Notes: generated by a model from the sequence alone, not told the origin. A stretch of 64,000 nucleotides of DNA from Callorhinus ursinus (GCF_003265705.1 NW_020312936.1:561577-625576); one strand, 5' to 3'. Positions 34,521 through 46,020 are shown, counted from the stretch's first letter. Program-made: numbers and translations.

Positions 34521-34956
34521 TTTTTTTTAAAACATTTTATTTTATTATTATTATATATTTTTTTGAGAGAGAGAGCATGAGTAGGGGGGTGGGGAGGGGC
34601 AGAGGGAGAGAGAGAATCTTTTTTTTTTTTAAGATTTTATTTAATTTATATGACAGAGAAAGACAGAGAGCACAAGTAGGCAGAGTGGCAGGCAGGGAGA
34701 GAGGGAGAAGCAGGCTCTCTGCTGAGCAGGGAGCCTGAAGTGGGGCTCGATCCCAGGACTCTGGGATCATGACCTGAGCCGAAGGCAGAGGCTTAACCCA
34801 CTAAGCCACCCAGGCACCCTGGGAGAGAGAGAATCTTAAGCAAACTCCAAGCTCAGTGAAGAGCAGACTTGGGGCTCCATCTCACAACTCTGAGATGGTG
34901 ACCCGAACTGAAATCAAGAGTCAGATGCTTAACTGACTGAGCCACTCAAGTGCCCC
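34521..34956 (-). mobile_element. CAN-SINE split by a second SINE
   Basis: The outer copy's T-rich tail and GA-rich arm lie at 34521-34620. Its remaining body and reversed head (ending GAGCCACTCAAGTGCCCC) lie at 34838-34956. ATCCATCTTT occurs on the left at 34513-34522 and again just right of 34956, fitting an outer target duplication. Confidence 0.93.
34621..34820 (-). mobile_element. CAN-SINE nested inside another CAN-SINE
   Basis: Complete reversed copy with a perfect 17-bp duplication GGGAGAGAGAGAATCTT at 34604-34620 and 34821-34837. Its body carries CACAAGTAGGCAGAGTGGCA, a variant I associate with mustelid-type copies, unlike its neighbours. Confidence 0.96.
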
Positions 34957-35944
34957 CTATCCATCTTTCTAATTAAGATAGATAGAAAGGTTTTTTCAGG
35001 AAATCTGTGAAGAGTGATTTGTTAATTGTTGAAAATTAAGTATGTACCAAAGATCTTCATGTAAGAATCTCTTACAGTTTGTAGTTGAACTTCCGAGGAC
35101 TATGTCTTGTTTAGTGTAAGACAAGGAATAGTGCTCTGAGGCAGAATAATTTGTTATGTTTTCCCAAAATCCATCTTTTAATGAGAAACTCTGTGGTCCT
35201 TCTAGCCCGCCCACTCAGCAACATGTCCATCTGTTCATTCATCTATTGATTCATAGTATTTAATGTGTATTGGAATCTAAATAGAGGATGGCTTAGAATC
35301 TTATTCAGTCAGACTATCCTTTATTCTATTATTTCCTTTATCCTTGAATTCTCCAATAAAACCATCTAGCTACTCATCCTCCTTTCCTTAACTATCTTAT
35401 CAACCAATTCATCCATCCATCCACTATGCACCTAAATCTAGTTTTAGTAATTGGTCCACTATGACTATTCACCCATACTCTTGCCCACACTAGCATTTAT
35501 TCAATGATCCAATGCACAATGACTACTGCCCCCCCACTTCTACGCTTACAGTTTATCAGGTAACAGAAAATATCTTAAATTTTATTTGTTAATTATACCT
35601 CAGTAAAGCTGGGGGGAAAAAAACACTTCCAGATTATATCTACTATTGTTGCTTACTGAATGGGTGAATAAGTATAAAAAATGTGATTATCAAGTGCCTT
35701 GCCCAATGGACGAATTTCAGCCCAAATCACTTTGTACCCAGATTATTTAACTCAAGAGGTGACATTCTTATTATTACTATAAATCGATGTTGTATGTTGA
35801 ATTCTGACCCAGAATACGAAGTTAGGTGTATTTTTTCCTGGAAAGCATGTCTAGATTTGGCAGTACCTATCATTGTAATTCCAAAATTCTATCTTCACAA
35901 GAATCTACCTTATATGCATTTTTATTTTAATATTTTAGTTCCTA

Positions 35945-36080
35945 GAAGATATCATGCTCTTATCAGCATTATTTTGGTCACATTTTAGTCATTACAAAAA
36001 CCCTAAAGGTAGGGCATTAAAACTATTATTAAAATCTTTTACAAATAAGAAAACTGCGTTTTGGAGATGTTAAGTAAATT
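35945..36080 (-). repeat. MIR-like fossil
   Basis: Reverse MIR: AAAAACCCTAAAGGTAGGGC, CTTTTACAAATAAGAAAACT, then GGAGATGTTAAGTAAATTCC. Confidence 0.65.
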
Positions 36081-38608
36081 CCTGAGTATCTTATAGTTTT
36101 TCCTAACCTGGCTCTGTTCCTTATCAGCCCTTTCATTCTAGATTCCATAATCTGAAATACTACTGTCCAAATCGTTGGTTGCCTTACAGAAACATATTGA
36201 CTTCCAAGCCTAAAATATTTAATATATTCACCAGGCTGTTATCAGCATACGTAAGAAAAAAATGTATCTAACAGAAGGGAAGAAGGGAGTCCATTGGTTT
36301 GTTTTGTTTTGTTTTTTCCTATGATTGGTTAAATATTGGCACCTCCAACTCAGTACCTAAAGGGAAAGAGAAAATCTGAGAATGTAGAAATTCAGCATTC
36401 TTAGACCATTGTTAAGACCGTTTTTGGAAGATGAGGATACTTAATAAGCTAGTTTTTGTATGACATCATTATGAAATTAACCCATCTAATTCTCCTTTCT
36501 TGAATACTATCATATCAGTAAGGATGATTTGACTCCACTTCTGTGTGGGTCTTTATATGAAGAGAAATTTTGCTCAGCATGATAGCTTAAATATTTCAGA
36601 TGCTATTTATCATCAGCACATTGCCTTAAAAAATGGGAACTTTCTTTATTAGGGTCTGACAAAGAGACATGGATTTACTGTGGGGCTGATGCATTCATGT
36701 TTCCAAACCTGTAAAGTCCAGACTGAAGGTAGCAAATTTGTCAAGGTCATGAATGTTGGCTTGAGAAGTCTCTTGGCAAATAGCCTTTCAGCCTCCTGTT
36801 AATGTTCTCCCTTTGCATTCCTATTTAGTTGAGGATTCTTCCTTTCTATGTCTATGTCTATTCCATTTCAAACTTTTATAGTTTGAAAAATGTGCCTGGA
36901 TTTATGGTTTTTGACACACAGCTGCCAAATGTGTGTATTCAATATTGTCATTCAGGAACAAACTGGAGAGGCTTTTCCATTCTGTGTCCTTCTCAGGTAG
37001 GAAAATGGAAGGTCCTCACCTAACTGCTTATGTGCTCCTGAGGGTCTCTCTAGAATTATGCTAAAATGTATATGTTCTGGAATCTGATTTACTGGGTTAC
37101 ATCTGGATCTGTCACTATTAATTATATGTGCTTGAGAAAGTCAGATGAGCCCCTCATCCATGTAAAGTCATTGCCAAGGTGCAGGACATTAAGATAGGTC
37201 TTGTGTAGACCAAAAAAAAAAAAAAAAAAAGACTTTAATTAGCATTTACCATGTGCCAAGTATGATGCTTGTTGCTGGGCACGGTGTTGAATATTGTACA
37301 TAGAGGTCCTTCCCTTGTGGAAATACCTATCTATCTGTCTTTCTCTATTTAAATTAGTGCAGGAAATGCATTTCTTTTTCTGACTATATTTTTAGGTCCC
37401 TGCAGCCAAAAACAGTTCACTTGGACTTGCTTTCAATTTTCTGCTTCTCTGGACACCAGTTCCCATGGCCAGTTCAAGCTGTCCAATGCTCACACCAGCA
37501 ATTGATAGAAAATGCAAAGAACACATGTTTGAGATATAGATGGTATATCTTTGCCTGCAATGATGCTTTAGGAAACTAATATTTTTGTGAAGCAGGTATC
37601 ATTTTCATCACAGGATGCTGTCTTCTATTATTTTAATCAGGGACTGCCTCTTCTTTAGCCTTTTTTACCTCAAGACACACTTAAGGGTAACTTGGTTTAT
37701 ATTGAGAATTACTTTGAGAACTATTATTTCACTGAATTCTTGTTTCCTCAGAGTGTGTGATCGCAAGAATAATTGCAACTTCATCTTAGGAAATGTTGGG
37801 GTGCTCTTACGCCTATTAACACTTAACTTTAGTCCCTGTTCCTTCCTGGTGGGGAGCAGTTTGGAAATATGAAAAGAACCCTTATGCCTTATTGTTCTTT
37901 CTCTTCACCTGCCCTTTCAGCCTCCTAGCAGCCTAAGTATGTTTTTGATTTTGATTGTAGTCCTGCATTCTTATTATCTTGGAGTCTTAGGCCAAAAACT
38001 TATATTGTGTCAAAGTTCTAATGCCATCTTTGATCCTGAGTGGTTGTGACTAAGGAGGAGATTATCAGTCTGCTCATAGCACAGTTTCTCCCTGACAGGG
38101 ATGGTACTAGATACTGAGAATATAGTGCTAAAATGTAATTTGATTGAAGAGTGCTAAGCTTGCTATCTTCTCCAAAGGTGAGCAGATTCATGAAAAACAC
38201 GAATCAGTAAGTGACAATTTTATGCTTCATTGATCCCTGTTAACCTCTTCAGGTTCCGAATGAGGATGATTCTTTCTTAGCTAGCAACTTGGATACTTCT
38301 CAAGTGCAAGATAGGAAATGAGACACCCTTCCATGATGTCCTTCTGGATTGAGTAGAACTTCAAATTAAGCTCTGGTGCCAGAGCTAACCGATTTTCAGC
38401 TGATGAGGAAGTAATTTCCCCTGTAGTTCATTCGATTCATCTGTCATCACTCACTCTAGAGGAAAAGGTGGCAGAATGGTAATTAAATCTTTCTCTGGCA
38501 TTAAAATAGGCACTAAGAGAAGAATTCAACTTCTCTAGACTCTATTGTCCCACAAGTACTTCAGTGTTCTCAGGGGTCCTGTGTGAGGAGGTTGAAAAGT
38601 AGTCTGAA
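36081..38608. other. Unassigned intron sequence
   Basis: Holds an A19 run at 37212-37230 followed by MIR/L2-like wording (ATTTACCATGTGCCAAGTAT). No coding segment recognised. Confidence 0.5.
37212..37230 (+). repeat. A homopolymer, 19 bp
   Basis: Nineteen consecutive A. Confidence 0.95.
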
Positions 38609-38799
38609 TTTTTTTTTTAAGATTATTTTTTTATTTGAGAGAGAGAATGAGATAGAGATCATGAGAGGGGGGAGTGTCAGAGGGAGAAGCAGACTCCCCG
38701 CTGAGCAGGGAGCCCAATGCGGGACTCGATCCCGGGACTCCAGGATCATGACCTGAGCCGAAGGCAGTCGCTTAACCAACTGAGCCACCCAGGTGCCCC
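38609..38799 (-). mobile_element. CAN-SINE
   Basis: Reversed, little diverged: GAGGGAGAAGCAGACTCCCC, CGATCCCGGGACTCCAGG, head CCACCCAGGTGCCCC. AGTCTGAATTTTT on the left and AGTCTGAACTTTTT on the right mark the target duplication. Confidence 0.95.
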
Positions 38800-39689
38800 A
38801 GTCTGAACTTTTTTTTGACAGCTGCAGAAGAGATGTGGGTGACATTGAAGACTGGGGTGGGATGGAATGGGGGCTCTTGTTCTGAGAACAGTGATTTCTG
38901 AGTATCAGATCATTGTCACCTATTATCCATCTGTTACTCATCCCCTACCATCCATCCACTCATCCTTCCATCAGTATTCCCATCTACCATGTCTTAGTTC
39001 TTATATTGGGTGCTAAAGTTGAATACATACTCCAGGGGTTTGGATTTAGAATAGATTAGGTTTTAGATCACTGGACATAATTTTTCTAAATTCCTTTCTC
39101 TCTCCTTTAAATCTTTGTTTTGAAAATCAAATGAAAAAAATGTTATTTTCTCCTTTTCCTTCACATTTATTTTACTCCACAAAAACTTTTTGAGCTTCTG
39201 ACAGTGTGACAGACACCTTACTAGGCAGTGGAAATACAGAGGACAATGCAAATGTAAATGTTTCTCCCTTGACTTTTGTAGTCTAAACTCATTTTAATTA
39301 GGGGGTATTATGCAAATATATGGAAGATGGTGAGGGTGTGATTATACTGATATTCACAATTCAGCTCAATTATGTAGCAGTTCTATTATGATCCCCGAAA
39401 TTGAAGACTTCACGTATAAGACTGGGATTGCTGTTTGCACACCTGACCCTCTCTGCTTCTCCAGCCGGGCTGTGGTGAGTGACCAGAGGGATTGGAGTTC
39501 TGTTTGGCTGTAGATGTGAGAGGTTATGGGTGTCAGGCTGAACTTGAGAATCAAAATTAAGCTTTGTGAATTGGTATCTAAGTTTTCTCTCTGACCTCCT
39601 CTCCTTCTTTTGCCTGCAAGACCTTTGCTTACAGGCACACACCAACCTCTGTAATGTCACTAAAACAAAATTATGATAATGTCAGGCTC

Positions 39690-40065
39690 TTTACTGAAAC
39701 CTTGTGTCTATGGACTCTTGTTCTTTTTATAGTCAAATCTTAACTCCGTTTGTTTAACTCTATGTAATCTGGCCCCTGCCTTGCCTTTTATTCTTGTTTT
39801 TTGCCACATTTTCTCTCTTTAACTCAATGTTCTAGCCATATTAAATCATCTTTACTTTCTCTAACACAGTATGCTCTGTCGTTTCTCTGGATCTTTATCC
39901 ATATTATTACCTGTGGCTGGCAGGCACCTCCTCCCTTCTTTGAGATCGGAAATTTTAATCATTACTTCTTTGGGGAGGCCTTTTCTGTCCCTCCACACTC
40001 CACATTCTGAGTTGAGTAAAATTTCTGTATGCTCTCATAGCCCTCCATATTACAGCCTTAAGAGC
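39690..40065 (+). repeat. L2 fossil
   Basis: L2 wording in order: GTAATCTGGCCCCTGCC, CTCAATGTTCTAGCCATATT, TCATTACTTCTTTGGGGAGG and CCTTTTCTGTCCCTCC. Confidence 0.7.
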
Positions 40066-40089
40066 ATGCATTTGAATCTAGGAAATTGA

Positions 40090-40290
40090 CTCTAAAGCTT
40101 ATGCTGTGAAGATTGCCACTTGCTGATACTGCATTCTGTGGAAAAGTTCCCTAAAAATCTCTGAATCGCAATCGTTTCCTTGCTGAAATGGAGAAATGCT
40201 ACCTAGTTTGCTGTGAGAATAACATTGCATTTATACATGTAAAATGCTTACCAGACAATAATAATTAATGATAATAAGTCTACTTACTTT
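40090..40290 (+). repeat. MIR-like fossil
   Basis: Forward MIR: GATTGCCACTTGCTGATACT, CAATCGTTTCCTTGCTGAAA, GCTGTGAGAATAACATTGC, then ACATGTAAAATGCTTACC. Confidence 0.65.
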
Positions 40291-40811
40291 AAATTTTCTG
40301 TTTGTGTTTATCTCCCACTAACCTATGGGTCTTTGAGGGCAGCCACCATATCTGTGTTGTTTGTAAACATTCTCTTTTCATAGTTAATAAATGAATGGGT
40401 GAGATCTTTCTGTACCACAGCCTGGCCAACAAGTCATACCTCTCAAGGAGAATTTGTAGGTGTCCCTTATCCTGCCTGCTCTGTGTTGCAGAAGCAGCCC
40501 TTGGGAGAGGTAGTCCTCACACTTCCAGATGATGCACAATATGTGAAAATTTTGGGATATCTTTTGCACCATAATTTCACAAGAGAGGGTCTTGAGGTGG
40601 ATAATTTGATAGGAACAATGAGGTTGCATTGAAGTGAGCAGGTTCTGACAGACTTATGTGATGAACAACAAAGAAGACAGCTTGTCTTCTTGTACTTCGA
40701 GTTCTTTTGAAGTCCAGACCTCCAATCTTATGACTCTGTTGCTATTCTTGCATACCCACAAATCTTTTATTTATAAGGTCAAGTTGGTTACTTGAATAAC
40801 CATGTGCCAGA

Positions 40812-40812
<1 letters not shown>

Positions 40813-40847
<35 letters not shown>
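40813..40847 (+). repeat. (TG)n microsatellite
   Basis: TG repeats to 40840, then TATGTGT. Confidence 0.95.
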
Positions 40848-41419
40848 TTGAGCTACAAACAATAGGATGAACCAAGTAAATACAGAAACACAATTTTCTG
40901 TGTTTCAAGAATACCATTAGCCAGGGGATCTGGATTTTACTGAGATTTGCTAAAAATGAGTTTCCTGAAGAAAGAGGGAGCATACAGTGTTTACTAAGGA
41001 TTTTTTGTTTGGTTGGTTTTTCTTGTTTTGTTTTTCCCATTTTTTTCATGATGGAGTCTTGGGAACTTGCTTTCACTCGAGTTGCAACTAGGCTTGCTGC
41101 AGTATTCAGATAGTTACAAATGGTTGAATATAATATAAAAATAGTTTTAGTTATTGTACACTTTGTCCACTCCTTTTTCCCTATTTTTCAAATAGATTAT
41201 CTCAGATTCCAAAATCAAATCTGCAGAGTAGATGTTTTATCCCTAAATTACAGGCAAAGTAACTGAAGCTCAAATAAATGCATTCATCTCTCCATTTCAT
41301 ACAATTAAAGACCTAAATATTGCTTTGTTTTACTCTTTCAGAAACCTGTGCTTTGCCCTTCTGCCTCAGTAACTTTTAAACACAAGGACCATCAAAACCT
41401 AAGTTAAGACTACATGCAG

Positions 41420-41850
41420 TTTAACTTATCAGAGGCTATTGATAAATGTAAAAAGATGACACAATTAAGTTCTGACATAAATGATGATAACACCATTTTG
41501 AATGACTTTGAGTTGTCATAGCAAAAATGCTGTGTACAAGAGTGACACATCCCAATACCTCTGTGTCTCAGGGTTGCCTTGCATGTGGATGGAAACCTCT
41601 ATGAAGGATATATTATTCAAATTTTCTTTTTTTAATAAAAATGCTAATGGAAATGTTAAAATGCACATAAATTAAAATGATCATAAATTAGGATTAATAT
41701 CACATTAATGAATTATAATCCCACATTCATTAAGATAAAGCGGCATTTCAATATTTGCTCTTGTTAATAAATTTAATACAATAAATGAAAGGGATACATT
41801 TGGAGATTCAATAAATATTTGATGTAATCTTATGCTTTAACTTTTAAAAT
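41420..41850. other. Repeat-free A+T-rich block, candidate conserved non-coding DNA
   Basis: Dense ATTAAT/TTAATG/ATTTA motifs, for example TTAGGATTAATATCACATTA and ATTCATTAAGATAAAGCGGC, with no recognisable repeat. It lies 2.1 kb before the exon. Function unproven. Confidence 0.3.
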
Positions 41851-42309
41851 ATTCAAAGTAAAGTAGGAGATCTAGATGCATTTGGATTCTTTGTTGCTAT
41901 TTTATGTCTTTTTTTTATATTCTTTTCTTTTCATTTATTGAAGCACTAAATACAATTTAAATTGGCGAAGAAAGCAATAGAGCCTGTTCTGAATAAAAGT
42001 GATCCCAAGAGAACACAATGTCTTTTGAGTTTCTAGGAGTTTCTTTCCACACAGCATTTTTTTTTTTTTTTAAGGAACAAGTATTTGAAATTCGAAATCT
42101 TACGGTGCAGTAACTGGAGCTATATATATATATAAACTGAAAATATGTGCATTTAAGCACCATTTTACAGCTATAGTTCAACGAATTTTTCTTTTAAAAA
42201 TGCAAACTAAAGTATATTTATTTTTGTTTTATTTTAGTTTTTTAACAGGAGTCCAACAGAGTATAAAGAAGACATACCATGTGTCAGGACACTCCTGTCT
42301 CCCTCTTCA

Positions 42310-42424
42310 GAGTAACCTGGAAATTTTAAAGCAGGGATTCTGTTTTCCCTAGTACCTACCAAAATGTATCAGGTAGAGTAGGAGTTCAGTAAATTTTTGT
42401 TGCCCTTGTAATTGAACTAAGGAA
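42310..42424 (+). repeat. L2 3'-end-like fragment
   Basis: TTCCCTAGTACCTACC followed by AGGAGTTCAGTAAATTTTTG fits the L2 3' end. It stops where the candidate LTR begins. Confidence 0.5.
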
Positions 42425-43013
42425 TGCGATCGCTGGTGAGTCACAGAAACTACACCAGGTGGTGGTGTTGTCCAAGTGAACTTTGTGGCAAATAAGGAGA
42501 CCATGGGGAGTAACCACAGCTGTGACTTCCGGAGCAAGGGTGAATGGGTTCCTTTTATTTAGGGTTAGGATGAATTTTTAGAAAGGGGGGGCCTTGTCAT
42601 CTAGAGGCCGACCTAAGGTTGTGCGCATGCGCCTTACAGAAACATGCCTGTATATGTACATGTATGTTATGTAAATGAGGCTTGTGCTCTTCCTGGAGAG
42701 GAGATTCTACTATTTTAATCAGGTAAAGGTAACTGTTAGTCATTCCGTGGGTCACTCCATGGTCCATCTGCGCAGGAATGCTTCAGGGTTTAGTTCATGT
42801 TGGGCTGGGTGCTCTGGATCCCCGGAAAGCTCCTCCAGGCAGTTCTTAACGCTTGAGGGATAGTTTTGGTTTTCATGATGGGATGTTATGCCCATAGAGT
42901 CTTTTGCCTGAGTTAAGAGATAAGCTGGAAAGAGAACTTAAGGAAAAATGTGGAACAAAGGTCAGCAAGCAGGAAAGCAGTAAAGGTCAAGTCTTGGGGT
43001 CTAGCTGGTAACA
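42425..43013 (-). mobile_element. Candidate solo LTR of an endogenous retrovirus
   Basis: Read on the minus strand, a 589-bp segment starts TGTTACCAG and ends GCGATCGCA, giving the TG...CA ends of an LTR. An AATAAA hexamer (plus-strand TTTATT at 42554-42559) sits in the second half, and an NRF1-like palindrome GCGCATGCGC lies at 42623-42632. About ten CpGs survive in a CpG-poor neighbourhood, suggesting recent arrival or constraint. No retroviral gene lies beside it. No clear 4-6 bp target duplication was found, so the exact ends and the LTR identity are inferred. Confidence 0.5.
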
Positions 43014-43115
43014 CCCTGACCTGAGATGAATCTGTATTTCTCTTGTGAAGTTTTGATTTTCCAAATGGGTCCCTTTTCTGGCCTCAGTGCTCTTCTCTGT
43101 AAAATTGGAATAATT

Positions 43116-43292
43116 AGGGTGCCTGGGTGGCTCAGGTGGTTAAGCGTCTGCCTTCGGCTCAGGTCATGGTCCCAGAGTCCTGGGATTGAGTCCCACATTG
43201 GGCTCCCTGCTCCTTGGGAGCCTGCTTCTCCCTCTGCCTCTCTCTCTCTCTCTGTCTCTCATGAATAAATAAAATCTTTAAAAAATAAAAAT
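43116..43292 (+). mobile_element. CAN-SINE 0.67 kb upstream of the CDH8 exon
   Basis: Head AGGGTGCCTGGGTGGCTCAG, CT-rich body, tail AATAAATAAAATCTTTAAAA. A perfect 15-bp duplication AAAATTGGAATAATT flanks it at 43101-43115 and 43293-43307. Same orientation as CDH8. Confidence 0.96.
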
Positions 43293-43404
43293 AAAATTGG
43301 AATAATTTTCCTGGACCAGAAGAATTGTACAGATCAAAGAAAAGAAAGTCCTAGAGAACATAAGATCTTAATAGGCATCAGATTGAATTATTTTTGCCTT
43401 TATA

Positions 43405-43620
43405 AATATAACAGGTAGATCTGAGATGAATTCTGGGTCTACTGCACTTGATTCCAACACATACGAACCTTGGAGAGGTTATTATGTGCCTTGTCATACC
43501 TCGCTTTTCTAAGTTTCATGTGAAATATTCTAACTCATCAACTTTCAGAAAAATTAAGAGAATTAATATACAAGAAGCAAATCCCATAGTTCTTGGCACA
43601 CAGAGAGTGATCCATTAAAG
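43405..43620 (+). repeat. MIR-like fossil
   Basis: Forward MIR: GATGAATTCTGGGTCTACTG, ACCTTGGAGAGGTTATTATG, TAAGAGAATTAATATACAAG, then CTTGGCACACAGAGAGTGAT. Confidence 0.65.
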
Positions 43621-43936
43621 ATAGCTAAGAAGAACTTTAGATAAATGTATTAATGAGCAGAAAAGAATGCATACATTTTTGTGTTTTCTTCTTGATCTTT
43701 TTAGCATTCTAAATGCATGTCAGTGTATACCAAACAGGTCAGAGTACTTTTTAAAACAGTTCTAACTGATTTGTATAAATTTCATTATATTTTATTTGAC
43801 TGATATGCATACAGTGTATAAACTCTTTGTACAACTACTGTTAGTAGAAATTGATGAAGTTAGGATGAATGTAGAAAGAACCAACTTGATATTTAAACAG
43901 GAGGTAGTTAAAAAATAACTTTGCACATTGCCGCAT

Positions 43937-43964
43937 TGCTAACCAATGCCACTTTTCATTTTAG
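43937..43964 (+). promoter_or_regulatory. CDH8: Splice acceptor with branch point for the CDH8 exon
   Basis: A CTAAC branch-point match lies at 43939-43943, with its adenosine at 43942. That is 22 bases before the last base of the AG. A short pyrimidine-rich tract (TTTTCATTTT) leads to AG at 43963-43964, immediately before the first CDH8 codon. Spacing and composition are those of a normal U2-type 3' splice site. Confidence 0.88.
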
Positions 43965-44259
43965 CTGCACACAGACCTGGATCCTGGGAGCAAAAAAATC
44001 AAGTATATCTTATCAGGCGATGGAGCTGGGACAATATTTCAAATAAATGATATAACAGGAGATATCCATGCTATAAAAAGACTGGACCGGGAGGAAAAGG
44101 CTGAGTATACTCTAACAGCTCAGGCAGTGGACTGGGAGACGAACAAGCCTCTGGAGCCTCCTTCTGAATTTATTATTAAAGTTCAAGACATCAATGACAA
44201 TGCGCCAGAGTTTCTTAATGGACCCTATCATGCTACTGTGCCAGAGATGTCCATTTTGG
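43965..44259 (+). CDS. CDH8: Cadherin-8 exon, EC1 second half to start of EC2 (internal coding exon)
   Basis: The 295-bp exon reads as 98 open codons plus one base: it starts in phase 0 (CTG CAC ACA) and ends after the first G of a glycine codon. Cadherin-8 is a single-pass, calcium-dependent cell-cell adhesion protein of neurons. Codons 40-44 read LDREE, the calcium-binding motif of a cadherin repeat. Codons 75-81 read DINDNAP, the EC1-EC2 linker. Codons 92-96 (VPEMS) begin EC2. The 295-bp size and the phases fit the equivalent exon of type II cadherins as I know it. Paralogue choice rests on residues such as [11 protein letters not shown] (codons 1-11) and AVDWETNKP (54-62), which I associate with CDH8. 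CDH11 as I recall it has AVDRDTNRP at the same place. No stop or frameshift is present. Because 295 is not a multiple of three, skipping this exon would shift the frame. Neighbouring exons lie outside the window or were not seen. Confidence 0.95.
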
Positions 44260-44265
44260 GTGAGT
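44260..44265 (+). promoter_or_regulatory. CDH8: Splice donor GTGAGT of the CDH8 exon
   Basis: The exon ends TTTTGG and the intron begins GTGAGT, a strong U1 match. If this donor failed, the reading frame would continue about 37 codons into the intron and stop near 44372. Confidence 0.92.
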
Positions 44266-46020
44266 ATGCTTCCAATTTCACAGAACTATTAAGACTCATC
44301 TTTAAAATAGCTCCTGGCATCAGGGCTGGTGTGTTGCTGAATAAAAGACGTTTATTACTGTCTTATCTCTAATTTGCATTTCCAAATCCCCTTTTTTGGC
44401 CTAAGTTCCACAGCTCAATAGCTTTAGTCCCTTAGTAATAGGAACTGACGAAGCAGTTTTATTAAAATATTGCTCCTTACAATGACAGTACCTCAATAGT
44501 CTGAATTTGTATTCCTCTCATAGACTTGTAGTTCGAGTATTGTTACTGTGATGGATTTACCAAGATTTGTTCCAACATGCCAGACTAATCCTATTGATAT
44601 TTGCTTGATGTTTAATTATTTGTTTGTGTATAGTCACATGCAGATGCAGTGCATAGAGAAATAGAAAACGGTATAGATCCGTAGTCAGCCAGATATTGGA
44701 TTGAGCTGGTGGGTCAAGTCAAGAGTGAGTTAGGAAATTACAGTTGCCAGAGACTTCTTCGTAACTGAACTTTTTTGTGGGAACACTGCAATCACTGATG
44801 TGATCACTCTTGTGCTGAGGCACCGAAATACCCATTTTATTTTACAGAGCAGTGTTTATTTCAAAACATGATTTTCTCCCTTTCTTTTTTCCTTTTGTGG
44901 ATATGCTTATCTATCCTCAACCCCTGTTCCCAGACTTTATACTATAAGAGGAGGGGTTTTAGAGCTCTTCCTTCTCTGACAAGAAGAGGCAGGATCCAAA
45001 ATTCAGAGTATAAGATCACAAAAGTCATTCTTATGTATGTAATGTGTACCCTAGTTTGTTTCAAATTGCATTTAAGACAACCTACAAGGATACATGCTGT
45101 GTGGCAAAGTCACATAAATTAGAGGCAGGTGAAATGATGAGACAAATAAAAAACTCAAGTAGACATAGAAATTGAAGGCCAGAATTAGGTAAATAGCCTG
45201 GCTTCATTTGATTTCTTCTCTTTTAACCTACGGTATAACTTTGGTAAATGTACCCATTGCAGCAGCGAATGAGAATTGATTTCAGGTCTTCATATCTTAC
45301 CCATGTATTTCTCCTGCCAAGACTCCATCCACTTTGCCTCTCTCTTCTGCAAGGAATTCTACTTTTTTTTTCTTTTTATCAAAATCTGGTTGCTCTTCTA
45401 CAGCTGGTTGAAATGACACTTTTTTCTAGGGAAACTTCTATGGCTTTGGAGCAGACAGTTACCTTCCTACCATCACCATCACCTGCAGAAGAAACCCACA
45501 AATGAGCAAAAGCACCTCCATGTTTGTACTCCCTTGAGAATCTGACATGCAAACAGGAACTGAGAAACACTACCTCTTTCTCCACACCCCCTTTTCTTTG
45601 ATCAACTCATTTAGGGCAGAGAATTTCCCTAATTCATCTTTTTTTTTTTTTTAATCCAGATGAGAGTAAGGTGTTCTAAAGGACTATTGATACCTGCAGT
45701 ACATACAGAATCCTTTGTCTTAATTGCCAGTAAACAATGAACTGTTGATTTCATCTCATCATTATGATTTCTGCATCATAATGGCCAAATCTATATCTAT
45801 TTATTGTAAATGTGTCAGAGGCTTCCATTTCTGTGTAATATGAGTCGTGTCCCTAATAAGTATGTTGAGAAAGAAAATCCCCAAAACTTCTGCACACTTC
45901 AAGGTCGTTCAGCTAAGAAAAGGGTATTAAAGATATTATTAGCTACATAATGTGGTGTATAAATATATACTTGTAAATATATAGGCATTTTTTCCCTCTA
46001 TTTAAAAGACTTTTCTTGAG
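44266..46020. other. Unassigned intron sequence after the exon
   Basis: No further exon or repeat recognised. A T-run lies at about 45640-45652. Confidence 0.5.

Larger units (their letters stand above)
1..43964 (+). other. CDH8: CDH8 intron upstream of the exon (partial, inferred)
   Basis: About 44 kb without any supported exon; the 5' end of the intron lies outside the window. Composition is A+T-rich, with interspersed repeats, microsatellites and unique sequence. Open frames in it are short or fall in repeats. Assignment as intron rests on the complete acceptor at 43964 and on the known large introns of type II cadherin genes. Confidence 0.8.

Noticed and set aside
40384..40632. Overlapping open frames of 77-81 codons on both strands
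   Set aside because: Short, mutually antisense, no recognisable domain; probably chance.
42425..43013. CpG-island promoter
   Set aside because: CpG count is raised locally but far below a true island, and the TG...CA ends and AATAAA fit an LTR better.
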